This document shows, piece after piece, positions 50,300 to 58,518 of a stretch of DNA of 64,000 nt. The stretch is from Nocardia terpenica. Its GTDB lineage: Bacteria > Actinomycetota > Actinomycetes > Mycobacteriales > Mycobacteriaceae. The stretch spans positions 1,612,001 through 1,676,000 of the forward strand of contig NZ_JABMCZ010000002.1 in NCBI RefSeq assembly GCF_013186535.1, in the 5' to 3' direction. A program made the position numbers and the translations under genes. Each line of letters starts with the position of its first letter. The first letter of the stretch is position 1. The notes beneath the pieces were generated by a model, which saw only the letters and a list, made by a program, of their open reading frames with translations, had not been told where the DNA came from and did not search any database.

Positions 50300-51126
50300 T
50301 TCACCCCCGACCACGCGATCGACCGCAGCACCTGGCGCTGGAAAACCAGGAACAGCACCACGAGTGGGACGATGGCCAGCGTCGTCGCCGCCATCACCAG
50401 CGTCCACTGCGCGTTGTACTGGGTCTGTAAATTCGCGGTAGCCACCGTCAATACCTGCCAGGTGCGGCCGCTGCTGGCGACCAGCGGCCACAGGAAGTTG
50501 TTCCACTGCGAGACGATCGTGATCAGCGTCAGCGTCGCCAGCACCGGGCGGCTCATCGGCACCACCACGTGCACGATCACATCGAGGGTGCTGGCGCCGT
50601 CCAGCCGCGCCGCCCCGATCAGCTCCCCCGGGATCGCCCGGAAGTACTGCCGCAGCAGGAAGATCGCGTACGGCGAGCCGAAGACGAACGGCAGCACCAG
50701 CGCCCAGAAGGTATTGAGCGCACCGAGTTTCGCGAACATCAGATACAGCGGGATGAGCGTCACCACCGGCGGGATCATCATGGTGACCAGGTACGCCCAG
50801 AACAGCGCCTCGCGGCCCGGGAATTCGGTGCGCGCGAAGGCGTAGGCGGCCAGCGTCGAGGTGATCAGCTGCCCGCCGGTGATGAACACCGTCATCAGCG
50901 CGGTCACCAGCACCGCCCGGCCCAGGCCCTGATCCAGCACGATGCGGAAGTTGTCGGCGGTCACCGGATTCGGCAGCGCCAGCGGCGATTCCACCGCGAA
51001 CCGGGCGGGCGTCTTCACCGCGGTCAGCGCGCTGAGCACCAGCGGCGCGACGGTGAGCAGCGCGCCCGCGATCAGCACCGCATAGGCGGCCACGGAGCGG
51101 AACATCCGCGTGCGGTCAGTACTCAT
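50296..51126 (-). CDS. sugar ABC transporter permease (MalG-like)
   Basis: This 276-residue inner permease has six membrane helices. The conserved cytoplasmic loop EAA motif lies in PGELIGAARLDGASTLDVIVHVVVPMSRPV, of which ELIGAARLDGAS is the core that docks on the ATPase. The first helix follows a short basic start. It is translationally coupled to the binding protein gene downstream and overlaps the other permease gene by 11 nt. Confidence 0.9.
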   Translation of the reverse strand: MSTDRTRMFRSVAAYAVLIAGALLTVAPLVLSALTAVKTPARFAVESPLALPNPVTADNFRIVLDQGLGRAVLVTALMTVFITGGQLITSTLAAYAFARTEFPGREALFWAYLVTMMIPPVVTLIPLYLMFAKLGALNTFWALVLPFVFGSPYAIFLLRQYFRAIPGELIGAARLDGASTLDVIVHVVVPMSRPVLATLTLITIVSQWNNFLWPLVASSGRTWQVLTVATANLQTQYNAQWTLVMAATTLAIVPLVVLFLVFQRQVLRSIAWSGVK

Positions 51127-51979
51127 AGGTGGTCCGATTCCGGAAGTAGCGGTGCTGCACCAGGGTGATGGCGACCATCACCACGCACACCACGATCGCC
51201 ATCACCGCCGCCCGGCCCGGCCGCGCCGCGACGAACGCCTCGGAGAAGATCCGCATCGCAACCACTTCCGTGCGATCGCCCGGACCCCCCTTCGTCAGCG
51301 CGTACACCGTGTCGAAGGTCTGGAAGGCGGTGAGCACGCCGGTGACCAGGACGAAGAACATGGTGGGCCGCAGCAGCGGCAGGATCAGCCAGCGGATGCG
51401 CCGCCAGCCGGTGGCCCCGTCCAGCGCGCCCGCGTCCAGCAGCTCGCGCGGAATCGCGCGGATCCCGGCGACGAAGAACAGCGCCACATAACCGACATTG
51501 GCCCAGATGCTCACCGCCGCGACCGAGGGCAGTGCCAGCGCCGGATCGGTCAGCCACTCGATGTGCCGCCCGAGCAGCGCATCGATCGCCCCGCCGGTCG
51601 GCGCGAACAGCCACTGCCACACCACGCCCACCGCCACCGGCGCGCACATCCACGGCAGCGCGTACACCACCCGCAGCGCCGAGCCACCCCGCCGCCGCGC
51701 CAGCAGCGCCGCCGCCGCGAACCCCAGCACGGTCTGCACCGGCACCACGATCCCCGTCAGCGCCAGCGTCACCACCAGCGAATGCCCGAACTCCCGATCC
51801 CCCAGCACCGCCCGCCAATTCCGCAGCCCCGCGAACGCCATGGGCCCCAACAGGTCCCAGCTGTGCAGGCTGAGCCACGCCACCACGACCACGGGCAGCG
51901 CCAGAAACACCCCCACCCCGACCAGGCTGGGCAGCAGCAGCGCGTAACTCGTCAGCGCGCGACGAACCCGTCGGTCCAT
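51116..51979 (-). CDS. sugar ABC transporter permease (MalF-like)
   Basis: This 287-residue permease is the first gene of the importer operon. Six membrane helices are visible, with the EAA loop core ELLDAGALDGATGWRRIRWL. ATG 51979 is chosen; 25 more in-frame codons upstream have no family character. No ATPase gene is linked. In actinobacteria such importers commonly borrow a shared MsiK-type ATPase, which would have to be encoded elsewhere. Confidence 0.9.
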   Translation of the reverse strand: MDRRVRRALTSYALLLPSLVGVGVFLALPVVVVAWLSLHSWDLLGPMAFAGLRNWRAVLGDREFGHSLVVTLALTGIVVPVQTVLGFAAAALLARRRGGSALRVVYALPWMCAPVAVGVVWQWLFAPTGGAIDALLGRHIEWLTDPALALPSVAAVSIWANVGYVALFFVAGIRAIPRELLDAGALDGATGWRRIRWLILPLLRPTMFFVLVTGVLTAFQTFDTVYALTKGGPGDRTEVVAMRIFSEAFVAARPGRAAVMAIVVCVVMVAITLVQHRYFRNRTTYEY

Positions 51980-51989
51980 TCCTGCGACG

Positions 51990-52394
51990 CTACCTGCTTC
52001 CCGCCGCGGTCTCATGAACACTGCGCCACCGCAACCCGTTACGCCCCTGCGCATCCGGCACCAGGAGGGCGGTGGTCAGCCGCGCCGCGGCCCCTTCCGG
52101 GCGATGATGCACCTCCCGGAATCGCGCCACCGCACACTCCGCCGACCGATGCAGCACCTCGATATCGAGGATGTCGATGGTGAGGCCGGGCACGGAATTC
52201 CCCGCACCCCGCAGTCCCGCGAACAACTGCTCCCGCGTCACGACCGAGCCCTGCAGGACGACCATGGAGAACTCGTCGTGCGTCTGCGCCTCGAAACGCT
52301 CCAGCCCGTCGGCCGAATCCGGCCGTCCCAGCCAGCGAGCCAGGTCGTCGTGCAGCGTGCGGATCTCGGCGACGAGCGCGTCGTGATCGATCAT
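51990..52394 (-). CDS. NTF2-like (SnoaL/DUF4440-type) protein
   Basis: This protein of 134 residues has the cone-shaped NTF2-like pattern: an N-terminal helix (ALVAEIRTLHDDLARWLG), a helix with FEAQTHDEFSMVVLQG, then strands ending LTTALLVPDAQGRNGLRWRSVHE. Such proteins bind or isomerise small molecules or act as regulatory modules. A start at 52412 would add six residues and is equally possible. It lies directly upstream of the sugar permease on the same strand, with a 10-nt gap, and may be part of that operon. Confidence 0.65.
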   Translation of the reverse strand: MIDHDALVAEIRTLHDDLARWLGRPDSADGLERFEAQTHDEFSMVVLQGSVVTREQLFAGLRGAGNSVPGLTIDILDIEVLHRSAECAVARFREVHHRPEGAAARLTTALLVPDAQGRNGLRWRSVHETAAGSR

Positions 52395-52489
52395 GATCGC
52401 GACGTTACCCATCCGACCGGCGAATGCGTCGGAAGGGACGCCGGGGCGTATGGCCCCGGGCCCCTACGTCGCCGTGACGGCGGGTCCGA

Positions 52490-52708
52490 TTACTCCGATC
52501 GGACCTGCGCGGCCTGCATGCCCTTCTGACCCCGCTCGGGCACGAACGACACCCGCTGCCCCTCCTTCAGCGACCGGAAACCGTCGCTCTCGATCGCCTT
52601 GAAGTGCACGAACAGGTCGTCCCCGCCGCCATCGGGGGCGATGAAGCCGAACCCCTTGTCGTCGTTGAAAAACTTCACAGTCCCGCTCTGCCTGTCGGCC
52701 ATTGCCAT
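52490..52708 (-). CDS. cspA: cold-shock domain protein
   Basis: This 72-residue single-stranded nucleic acid binding protein has the cold-shock fold. RNP1 is GFGFIAPD and RNP2 is LFVHF. Starts at 52708 and 52702 (MADRQSGTVKFFNDDKGFGF) are both possible. Members act as RNA chaperones; some are constitutive. The long stretch upstream (52709-53407) could hold a structured leader. Confidence 0.92.
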   Translation of the reverse strand: MAMADRQSGTVKFFNDDKGFGFIAPDGGGDDLFVHFKAIESDGFRSLKEGQRVSFVPERGQKGMQAAQVRSE

Positions 52709-53407
52709 ATACCCATTTCATCTGAGGTGGTCGAGCCGTGAGGGTCAGGTGTCCGTCACGCTACTGATCATCCCTTGCTCGGCCTCCCGCGGCGGGTTTC
52801 CGGCGCGGTGCGCCGCGATCCGACCGGTCCGCAATGCCGACTCGATTCGCTGCGATCCGCACCGTGGAGGAGGATGCGGGAATGAGTGGTAAGCCTCCGC
52901 CGTCCCCGAACCTGTTCAGCCATCGCGACGTCCCCGTCCCCACCTCCCCGGCAGCCACCGGCGACGCCGCGGTGAGCCACCCGGTATTCAGCAGCGCCGA
53001 CTCGCCGTCTGCCGAAGAAAGACAGTCCCCGGAGCCGCCCGCCACATAGACGGCCCCTACGCGCTGTACGGGAATCCGTCTGGCGGCACGTATCGGTCCC
53101 ATCCGGAAGGGGCGTCGCGACGAAGACCTTTTCGGGAAGCTGCCCGAAATGTGTCACTGACGGATGGCTGACCGTCGGCCGATATCCCGTCGGCGCCACT
53201 TTCGGCGCCCTCGCCCTCCTTGTCACGATGCCCGCCTGACCCCTCCGGAACTTTCTACAAGGACGAAGACGGTAAGACGGAAGAACGCTTCCCCCACAGC
53301 AAAGTCAGGCCAAAGCTCAAGTTCCGATCATATTATTTCGAAGCAGCTCCAGCTGAGAAGTGACAGCATGCGTACCGATGCCCACCCTCGCGGCTCGCCG
53401 AGGGTGG
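52709..53407. other. gene-poor region with possible coding remnants
   Basis: About 700 nt lie between the cold-shock gene and the SDR gene. One short frame with a ribosome site is listed separately (52882-53049). A second frame, about 53217-53363, has a plausible protein end, FYKDEDGKTEERFPHS, then KVRPKLKFRSYYFE, but no start. The local G+C content drops after 53230. This looks like eroded genes; I cannot name a family. Confidence 0.35.
52882..53049 (+). CDS. possible 55-residue Pro/Ser-rich peptide
   Basis: An ATG with AGGAGG 8 nt upstream opens a 55-residue frame starting MSGKPPPSPNLFSHRDV. The product is rich in Pro, Ser and Ala, lacks a membrane segment and resembles a disordered peptide or a leader remnant. 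It is not coupled to any neighbour. The strong ribosome site is the only real support. Confidence 0.3.
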   Translation: MSGKPPPSPNLFSHRDVPVPTSPAATGDAAVSHPVFSSADSPSAEERQSPEPPAT

Positions 53408-54160
53408 TCAGTCCTTGGGACCGCCTGCCACGTAGATGACCTGGCCCGACACGAAGCCAGCGCCTTCGCTGACGAGGAACGAGGCGGTGTGGGCGATGTC
53501 CTCGGGTCGCCCGACGCGTTGGACGGGAATCTGTGTGGCGGCGGCTTTTTGGAATTCGTCAAAGGGGACGCCGACGCGGGCGGCGGTGGCGGCGGTCATG
53601 TCGGTGACGATGAAACCGGGAGCGATGGCATTGGCGGTGACGCCGAACTTGCCCAGCTCCAGGGCAAGGGTTTTGGTGAAGCCCTGCATGCCCGCCTTGG
53701 CGGCCGAATAGTTGACCTGCCCCCGATTACCGAGCGCCGAGGTGCTCGACATGTTCACGATGCGCCCCCACTTCTGCTCGACCATGTACTTCTGCACCGC
53801 CCGGGTGAGCAGGAACGCGCCGCGCAGGTGCACATTCATGACCGTGTCCCAATCGTCCACGCTCATCTTGAACAGCAGATTGTCGCGCAGCACGCCCGCA
53901 TTGTTGACCACCACGGTCGGCGCACCCAGCTCGCTTTCGAGCTGCTGCACAGCCCGAGCCACCGACTCCTCGTCCGAGACATCCGCCCCCAGCGCAACGG
54001 CCCGCCCACCCGCCCCGGTGATCGCCCCGACGGTCTCCGCACAGTTCCCCGCATCAAGATCCAACACCCCCACCCGAAGCCCATCCGAACCCAACCGCTT
54101 AGCAATAGCAGCCCCAATCCCCCGCGCCGCCCCAGAAACAACCGCAACCCTGTCAGCCAT
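53408..54160 (-). CDS. FabG-like short-chain dehydrogenase/reductase
   Basis: This 250-residue SDR resembles 3-oxoacyl-[acyl carrier protein] reductases. The nucleotide-binding motif is VSGAARGIGAAIAKRLG, NNAG occurs in VVVNNAGVL, and the catalytic Ser, Tyr and Lys lie in NMSSTSALGNRGQVNYSAAK. PGFIVTDMT and VSEGAGFVSGQVIYVAGG complete the family pattern. The cofactor is NADP or NAD. ATG 54160 with an upstream AGGAGAGG is chosen over the longer frame to 54265, which overlaps the next gene's 3' end. It could act in fatty acid or polyketide metabolism; the setting does not say. Confidence 0.88.
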   Translation of the reverse strand: MADRVAVVSGAARGIGAAIAKRLGSDGLRVGVLDLDAGNCAETVGAITGAGGRAVALGADVSDEESVARAVQQLESELGAPTVVVNNAGVLRDNLLFKMSVDDWDTVMNVHLRGAFLLTRAVQKYMVEQKWGRIVNMSSTSALGNRGQVNYSAAKAGMQGFTKTLALELGKFGVTANAIAPGFIVTDMTAATAARVGVPFDEFQKAAATQIPVQRVGRPEDIAHTASFLVSEGAGFVSGQVIYVAGGPKD

Positions 54161-54219
54161 GGACTGTCCTCTCCTGCCCTCGAATGTGGTCCGCCGTTCG
54201 AGAGTAACCGCCCCGGCCG

Positions 54220-55059
54220 TCACGAGATCAGATTCCGACACGCGACCGCCGCCGCGATGATGCACCGCGCCGCGTCACCGTATGCGGCTTGCCCGGCCAG
54301 AATCCGAAATGTGCGCTCGTGGAGCGCGATTTCGGACGGCCTGGTGATGGTGAGTTCGGCACTGACCGTCTCGGTGAGTACCTGCGTCCTGTCGTATATC
54401 ACGAAATTGGTTGCAGGTACCCGAAATTCGGCGTCCAGCGGGAGAACGCCGAGAACGATTCGGGGATCGGTCATACGATCGAGTAGCCGCTGTAGTTGCT
54501 CGACCATCACACGGTGATCGCCGACGGTGCGATGGAGCGCCCATTCGCCGATGACCATGTGGAACCGATGGTTTCCATGGTCGAGGACGCGCTGCCGCTG
54601 CATCCGTGCTGTCACAGCGTCATCGAGATCATCGCGGCCCCCGGTGATAGCGATACAAGCTGCGAGGATTGCTCGCGCGTATGCCTCGGTCTGCAGAAGG
54701 CCGGGAATGAGTTCCGGCTCCCACCAGCGAGTGAACCTGGTTCGAGCCTCCAGCTCGATGGACTGCCGTTGCCGGTGTGCGTGTCCCGCGGCGACCGTGC
54801 GCTGCCACTCCAGGTACATGGCGCGCAGGTTTCGCAGCGACGCCACAAGATCATCGAGTACCGCTGGATTGCCGACTGCTTCACACCACTTGGCGAGGTC
54901 ATCTTCGGTGGGCGACTGCTTGCCGAGTTCGATCCGCGACACCTTGGATGAATGCCATTCGCAGACCGCAGCGAGCGCGACTCCGGACATGCGAACATCT
55001 CGGCGCAGCTCCCGTAGGCGCGCGCCGAGTGCCGCTCGTGCCTGTTCGACGCCGGTCAC
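54220..55059 (-). CDS. XRE regulator with DUF5753 domain
   Basis: This 279-residue protein has an N-terminal helix-turn-helix (about residues 12-65, MSGVALAAVCEWHSSKVSRI) and a C-terminal DUF5753 domain (about 100-275) with RWWEPELIPGLLQTEAYARA as its typical start. Proteins of this kind (WhiJ-like) are abundant in actinobacteria and pair with small partner genes. Its ATG overlaps the stop of the DUF6879 gene (ATGA), and that gene overlaps the 93-residue gene in the same way, so the three form one tightly coupled cassette. Confidence 0.85.
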   Translation of the reverse strand: MTGVEQARAALGARLRELRRDVRMSGVALAAVCEWHSSKVSRIELGKQSPTEDDLAKWCEAVGNPAVLDDLVASLRNLRAMYLEWQRTVAAGHAHRQRQSIELEARTRFTRWWEPELIPGLLQTEAYARAILAACIAITGGRDDLDDAVTARMQRQRVLDHGNHRFHMVIGEWALHRTVGDHRVMVEQLQRLLDRMTDPRIVLGVLPLDAEFRVPATNFVIYDRTQVLTETVSAELTITRPSEIALHERTFRILAGQAAYGDAARCIIAAAVACRNLIS

Positions 55060-55607
55060 GCCCGAACGTATTCGCTTTCGACGTATCGAGCGTGGTCGAT
55101 TCCCTTGGACCAGAGGGTATCGCGTGCCTCAACGCACCAGCCGACGATGCGCGGGTCGGTCGTGATCGACAATCCCATGAACGCACCATCTTCGGCGAAG
55201 GTCGTGAAGGCAACCTTGTTCCGATCGAACAACCAGTAGTCGTCTCGCGGAACGGTGTCCGGCGCGGTGAGGTGGCGCGGTAGCCACCGTACTTGTTCAC
55301 CGGTAGCGATGTTGTCGGCTGTGTTCTCGATCAGCCAGCGGGTGTACTCGGAGTGGGGCACGGTCACTACTCGCAACCTCTCCAGCACAACGCCCCGTCC
55401 GGCGGTCTCGATCATCAGCTCGTCCCACGCTCGCCAGGAATCGGGCTGCTCCTCTCGTTCGTACGGCTCGCCCGCCGCCCAGCGACGCAGCGCCTCGGCC
55501 TCATCGGCCACGGCGTAGTTGTCCCGTACCTCCAAATGAAATGCGCTGGAAAAGGTCTCGCGAAACAACGGGGTGAAACAGTCGTCTCCGACAACATGGA
55601 GCATCAA
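55056..55607 (-). CDS. DUF6879 family protein
   Basis: This 183-residue protein fits the DUF6879 family: FRETFSSAFHLEVRDNYAV near the start, then RLRVVTVPHSEYTRWLIE and a C-terminal part with YWLFDRNKVAFTTF and FMGLSITTD. Family members are found next to XRE-DUF5753 regulators; in the related WhiJ-type loci such pairs behave like a regulator and its small partner. Its molecular activity is unknown. It sits in the middle of a three-gene ATGA-coupled cassette. Confidence 0.8.
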   Translation of the reverse strand: MMLHVVGDDCFTPLFRETFSSAFHLEVRDNYAVADEAEALRRWAAGEPYEREEQPDSWRAWDELMIETAGRGVVLERLRVVTVPHSEYTRWLIENTADNIATGEQVRWLPRHLTAPDTVPRDDYWLFDRNKVAFTTFAEDGAFMGLSITTDPRIVGWCVEARDTLWSKGIDHARYVESEYVRA

Positions 55608-55885
55608 CGAACCACCACGGCCGTTTCCTGGTCGGCAAGCCTGAGTTGCGACAGCACCGTCGGATCTGTCACCAGCTCACCAGCCACCAGGATCGTGCCG
55701 GGTTCGTCACCGGCTTCCACCGCCAGCCGCATACCGGGCTCGAGCCACCCCAGAAGCCTGTACGGGACGATGACGGCATCGCGGGCGGTGCGATCGCCCT
55801 GGACGACAAGTTCACCGGTATCGGTGGCATACACCGCGGGGCAGGTGCCATGGCCGGAATCAGAGCCTAGAAGATGCAGTTTCAT
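55604..55885 (-). CDS. small protein, first gene of the XRE/DUF6879 cassette
   Basis: This 93-residue protein starts MKLHLLGSDSGHGTCPAVYA and looks like a small beta-rich domain (GELVVQGDRTA, DAVIVPYRLLGWL, GTILVAGELV). Similar short proteins with an early Cys in GTCP commonly head DUF6879/XRE cassettes. It is translationally coupled to the DUF6879 gene. The upstream 200 nt hold the likely cassette promoter. The function is unknown. Confidence 0.7.
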   Translation of the reverse strand: MKLHLLGSDSGHGTCPAVYATDTGELVVQGDRTARDAVIVPYRLLGWLEPGMRLAVEAGDEPGTILVAGELVTDPTVLSQLRLADQETAVVVR

Positions 55886-56109
55886 GGAAAGACATCCTTT
55901 GCGCGAAGCGAGAATATCCGACTGTCAAATCGTCCGCTTCCGGCATCAAGACCGCAATCTCGCGCGCAAAGTAGCGCAAAGTGGTAGATCGGGATCTTCG
56001 CTGGCTCCTACCGTCGTAGGCAGCGCTGAGACGACGATCGCCGACTCGCTTCGGCCAGTAGCACAGTGCCGTCTCGACCCACCTACCTGACGACGAAAAG
56101 GGACCTCAC

Positions 56110-56259
56110 ATGGAGCGGCGTAGAAGGCTGTTCTGTTTCGAAGGTGGAGTATTTGAAATGGCCGCCTACGAAGGTGATTCGGACGATGACGGTGCTCCGC
56201 ACGTGTGGCTGGAGTTGTACGACCGTAGCGGCGTCGCCGCGCCACCCGCAGCGCCCTGA
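56110..56259 (+). CDS. 49-residue protein divergent from the XRE/DUF6879 cassette
   Basis: An ATG with AAGGGA 8 nt upstream starts a 49-residue frame. The product has a basic start (MERRRRLFCFEGGVFEMAAY), an acidic centre (EGDSDDDGAP) and a short C-terminal part with HVWLELYDRSG. The aromatic and acidic pattern looks like a folded small protein and not random frame. No family is known to me. It is divergent from the three-gene cassette, 224 nt away, so a link to that system is possible. Confidence 0.5.
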   Translation: MERRRRLFCFEGGVFEMAAYEGDSDDDGAPHVWLELYDRSGVAAPPAAP

Positions 56260-56303
56260 TCACCTACACCTACCTCACCCCGCTCGTTACCTTGGACGAC
56301 CCT

Positions 56304-57080
56304 TCACTCCACCCACAGCGACCACGTATTCCGCTCACAAACCAACGCATGCCCATCCGCCGTCCGAGCCGTCTTGTCCGAGGCCGCATTGCATTTGGCT
56401 CCCCCGTCGTAGACCGCCGTGGACACGGTATAGGGCCCCGTCCAGCGGTAGCCGCCTGTCCCCTTGAGGCACAACAGGGTGCTGCCGTCGGGGGTGGTGC
56501 CGATGAGGGCGGCTTGGGATTCGGTGCAGACCTCGCCCTTGGTGACGGTGGGTGGGGCGGAGGCGGTGGATGTGGTGGTTGCGGGTGGGGTGGGGACGGT
56601 TGTCGTTGCTGTGGGCTGGGGTGGGGCGACCGAGACTATGGTTGCGGCGGTTTCGGTGGGGGCGGCCTGGGTGCGGAAGGTCATGTGCGGGAGGGTGGCT
56701 CCGGACAGGACCAGGGCGCCCGCCAGGACTACCACCTCGGCGACGCCGAGCATGAGTGCGCTCAATGCCATTCCGCGGCCGCGGGGATGGGTGAAGGAGA
56801 TGAAGCCGAAGACGATCGCCACCGGGAACAGGCCCAGCAGCGCCGCCACCAGCGCCACGATCGCATACGGATTGACGATGGGCGGCACCTCCACCCGCAG
56901 TCTGCCGGTGCGGCGGCGGGTGGGGCCGCTGTCGTAGCGGTCCTCACCGACCTCGCTCGCCGTGCGACGGCGCTGGGCGGCCTCCCAGCGGTCCTCGTCG
57001 GTCTCGGCGACCGGCCAGCGGTCGTCCTCGGAAGTCTCCGGCCAGCGGTCGGCTTCCGAGTACTGCTTCCTGCCGGGCAT
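56304..57080 (-). CDS. DUF4190-type membrane protein
   Basis: This 258-residue protein has a charged N-terminal part of about 70 residues (Arg, Asp, Glu rich). Two membrane helices follow with the DUF4190 pattern NPYAIVALVAALLGLFPVA and MALSALMLGVAEVVVLAGAL. A Thr/Pro-rich linker leads to a C-terminal extracytoplasmic domain with four cysteines in two pairs (GEVCTESQ, TLLCLKGTG; AKCNAASD, LVCERNTW). ATG 57080 has AAAGGGA upstream; an earlier in-frame start at 57200 is less likely. The role is unknown. Confidence 0.65.
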   Translation of the reverse strand: MPGRKQYSEADRWPETSEDDRWPVAETDEDRWEAAQRRRTASEVGEDRYDSGPTRRRTGRLRVEVPPIVNPYAIVALVAALLGLFPVAIVFGFISFTHPRGRGMALSALMLGVAEVVVLAGALVLSGATLPHMTFRTQAAPTETAATIVSVAPPQPTATTTVPTPPATTTSTASAPPTVTKGEVCTESQAALIGTTPDGSTLLCLKGTGGYRWTGPYTVSTAVYDGGAKCNAASDKTARTADGHALVCERNTWSLWVE

Positions 57081-57469
57081 ACGGTCCCTTTCACCTCGTG
57101 CTCGTGCAGGAACCCTAGGACAACGGACCCGCCCCGATACGGAGAAAGGATATGTGCCCCCGCCGGACCCGCAACCCCGTTCGCCTCGAGGCGGCCTCAT
57201 GATGATCTTGATTACCGTTCGACACGCGACGCGAGCGGGCCTCCGAAGCGCGAAACTTCATGTCAGAAATTCCTGCTCCAACGAATCCGATGCGCATAAT
57301 TCTCAGAGATTAACGATTCGATCTCCGTTGCACCGACTGTACGGTCTTGAATTCCATTCTGCGAGAACAGATCTCAGATGGCGGGAACCCGCGAGCGGCC
57401 TCGTGGCGCGCATCGCGCCATCACCGGTGGTAGTGCCCCCTGCGGCCGCGCTCCGACCGGTCGACCCGA
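57081..57469. other. intergenic region, lower G+C
   Basis: About 390 nt between divergent genes hold no convincing frame. The G+C content falls noticeably from 57200 to 57400. Both promoters probably lie here; I see no clear boxes or repeats. Confidence 0.4.
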
Positions 57470-57739
57470 ATGATCACGACTCGGCACCCGTTCGACAACG
57501 AAGCTATGTTTGCGCCTGCTAATGATGGGTACTCGGAAGTCGTGGACCGTGGGATCAGAAACACTTCGACGCGGTACCGCAAACTGCTTCCCGGCGACTG
57601 GATCGAAAGGCTCATCGTCGGTTTACTGTTCGCGGTATCAACCGTGGGCATATTTGTGCTGACAGGCGCTGTGATGACGGCGCTGATGGTCGGCCTCCTG
57701 GTCGCGGCGGTCGCCGTCGGTGTCGTCACCCTCCTGTGA
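57470..57739 (+). CDS. small two-helix membrane protein
   Basis: This 89-residue protein has a hydrophilic N-terminal half (to about residue 47) and two closely spaced membrane helices (IVGLLFAVSTVGIFVLTGAV and MVGLLVAAVAVGVVTLL). An internal ATG at 57506 could be the true start, giving 77 residues. No family is known to me. It converges on the sdh operon with a 30-nt gap. Confidence 0.5.
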   Translation: MITTRHPFDNEAMFAPANDGYSEVVDRGIRNTSTRYRKLLPGDWIERLIVGLLFAVSTVGIFVLTGAVMTALMVGLLVAAVAVGVVTLL

Positions 57740-57769
57740 CGCCGAATCGGCTACCGCCGCAACAGTCGG

Positions 57770-58516
57770 CTACCTCCGGAACAGTTTGTTGCCCAACCAG
57801 ACGATCGGATCGTATTTCCGATCGACGACGCGCTCCTTCATGGGGATCAATGCATTATCGGTGATCTTGATGTGCTCGGGGCAGACCTCCGTGCAGCACT
57901 TGGTGATATTGCAGTACCCGAGCCCGAATTCCTCCTGCGCCATTTCGCGGCGATCGGCGACATCGAGCGGATGCATTTCCAGCTCGGCCACCCGCATGAG
58001 ATAGCGCGGCCCGGCGAACGACTGCTTGTTGTCCTCGTGATCACGCACCACGTGGCAGGTGTCCTGGCACAGGAAGCATTCGATGCACTTGCGGAACTCC
58101 TGCGAGCGCTCGACATCGACCTGCTTCATCCGATACTCGCCCGGCTTCAGGTCCGCGGGCGGGGTGAAAGACGGGATCTGGCGCGCCTTCTCGTAGTTGA
58201 ACGACACGTCGGTCACCAGATCGCGGACGACCGGGAAGGTGCGCATCGGCGTCACCGTCACCACCTCGGCGGGATCGAACGTCGACATCCGCGTCATGCA
58301 CATCAGCCGCGGCCGACCGTTCACCTCCGCCGAACACGAGCCGCACTTGCCCGCCTTGCAGTTCCACCGCACCGCCAGGTCCGGCGCCTGGGTGGCCTGC
58401 AGGCGGTGGATGATGTCGAGCACGACCTCGCCCTCGTTCACCTCGACCGTGAAGTCCACCAGCGCGCCACCGTCGCTGTCGCCGCGCCATACTCGGAACC
58501 GGGCGTCGTAACCCAT
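57770..58516 (-). CDS. sdhB: succinate dehydrogenase iron-sulfur subunit
   Basis: This 248-residue subunit passes electrons from the flavoprotein to quinone. The [2Fe-2S] cluster ligands lie in CKAGKCGSCSAEVNG plus the Cys of RPRLMC. The [4Fe-4S] and [3Fe-4S] ligands lie in CIECFLCQDTC and ITKCCTEVCP. Gene order (membrane subunit, flavoprotein, iron-sulfur) and sequence type match the mycobacterial Sdh1 operon (Rv0249c-Rv0247c). Its start codon lies 2 nt after the sdhA stop codon. It acts on the cytoplasmic face of the membrane. Confidence 0.93.
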   Translation of the reverse strand: MGYDARFRVWRGDSDGGALVDFTVEVNEGEVVLDIIHRLQATQAPDLAVRWNCKAGKCGSCSAEVNGRPRLMCMTRMSTFDPAEVVTVTPMRTFPVVRDLVTDVSFNYEKARQIPSFTPPADLKPGEYRMKQVDVERSQEFRKCIECFLCQDTCHVVRDHEDNKQSFAGPRYLMRVAELEMHPLDVADRREMAQEEFGLGYCNITKCCTEVCPEHIKITDNALIPMKERVVDRKYDPIVWLGNKLFRR

Positions 58517-58518
58517 TG

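Noticed and set aside
48782..50845. A 687-residue plus-strand frame across the array and the sugar-binding gene
   Set aside because: It is array sequence followed by the complement of the binding protein and permease genes. No domain is recognisable.
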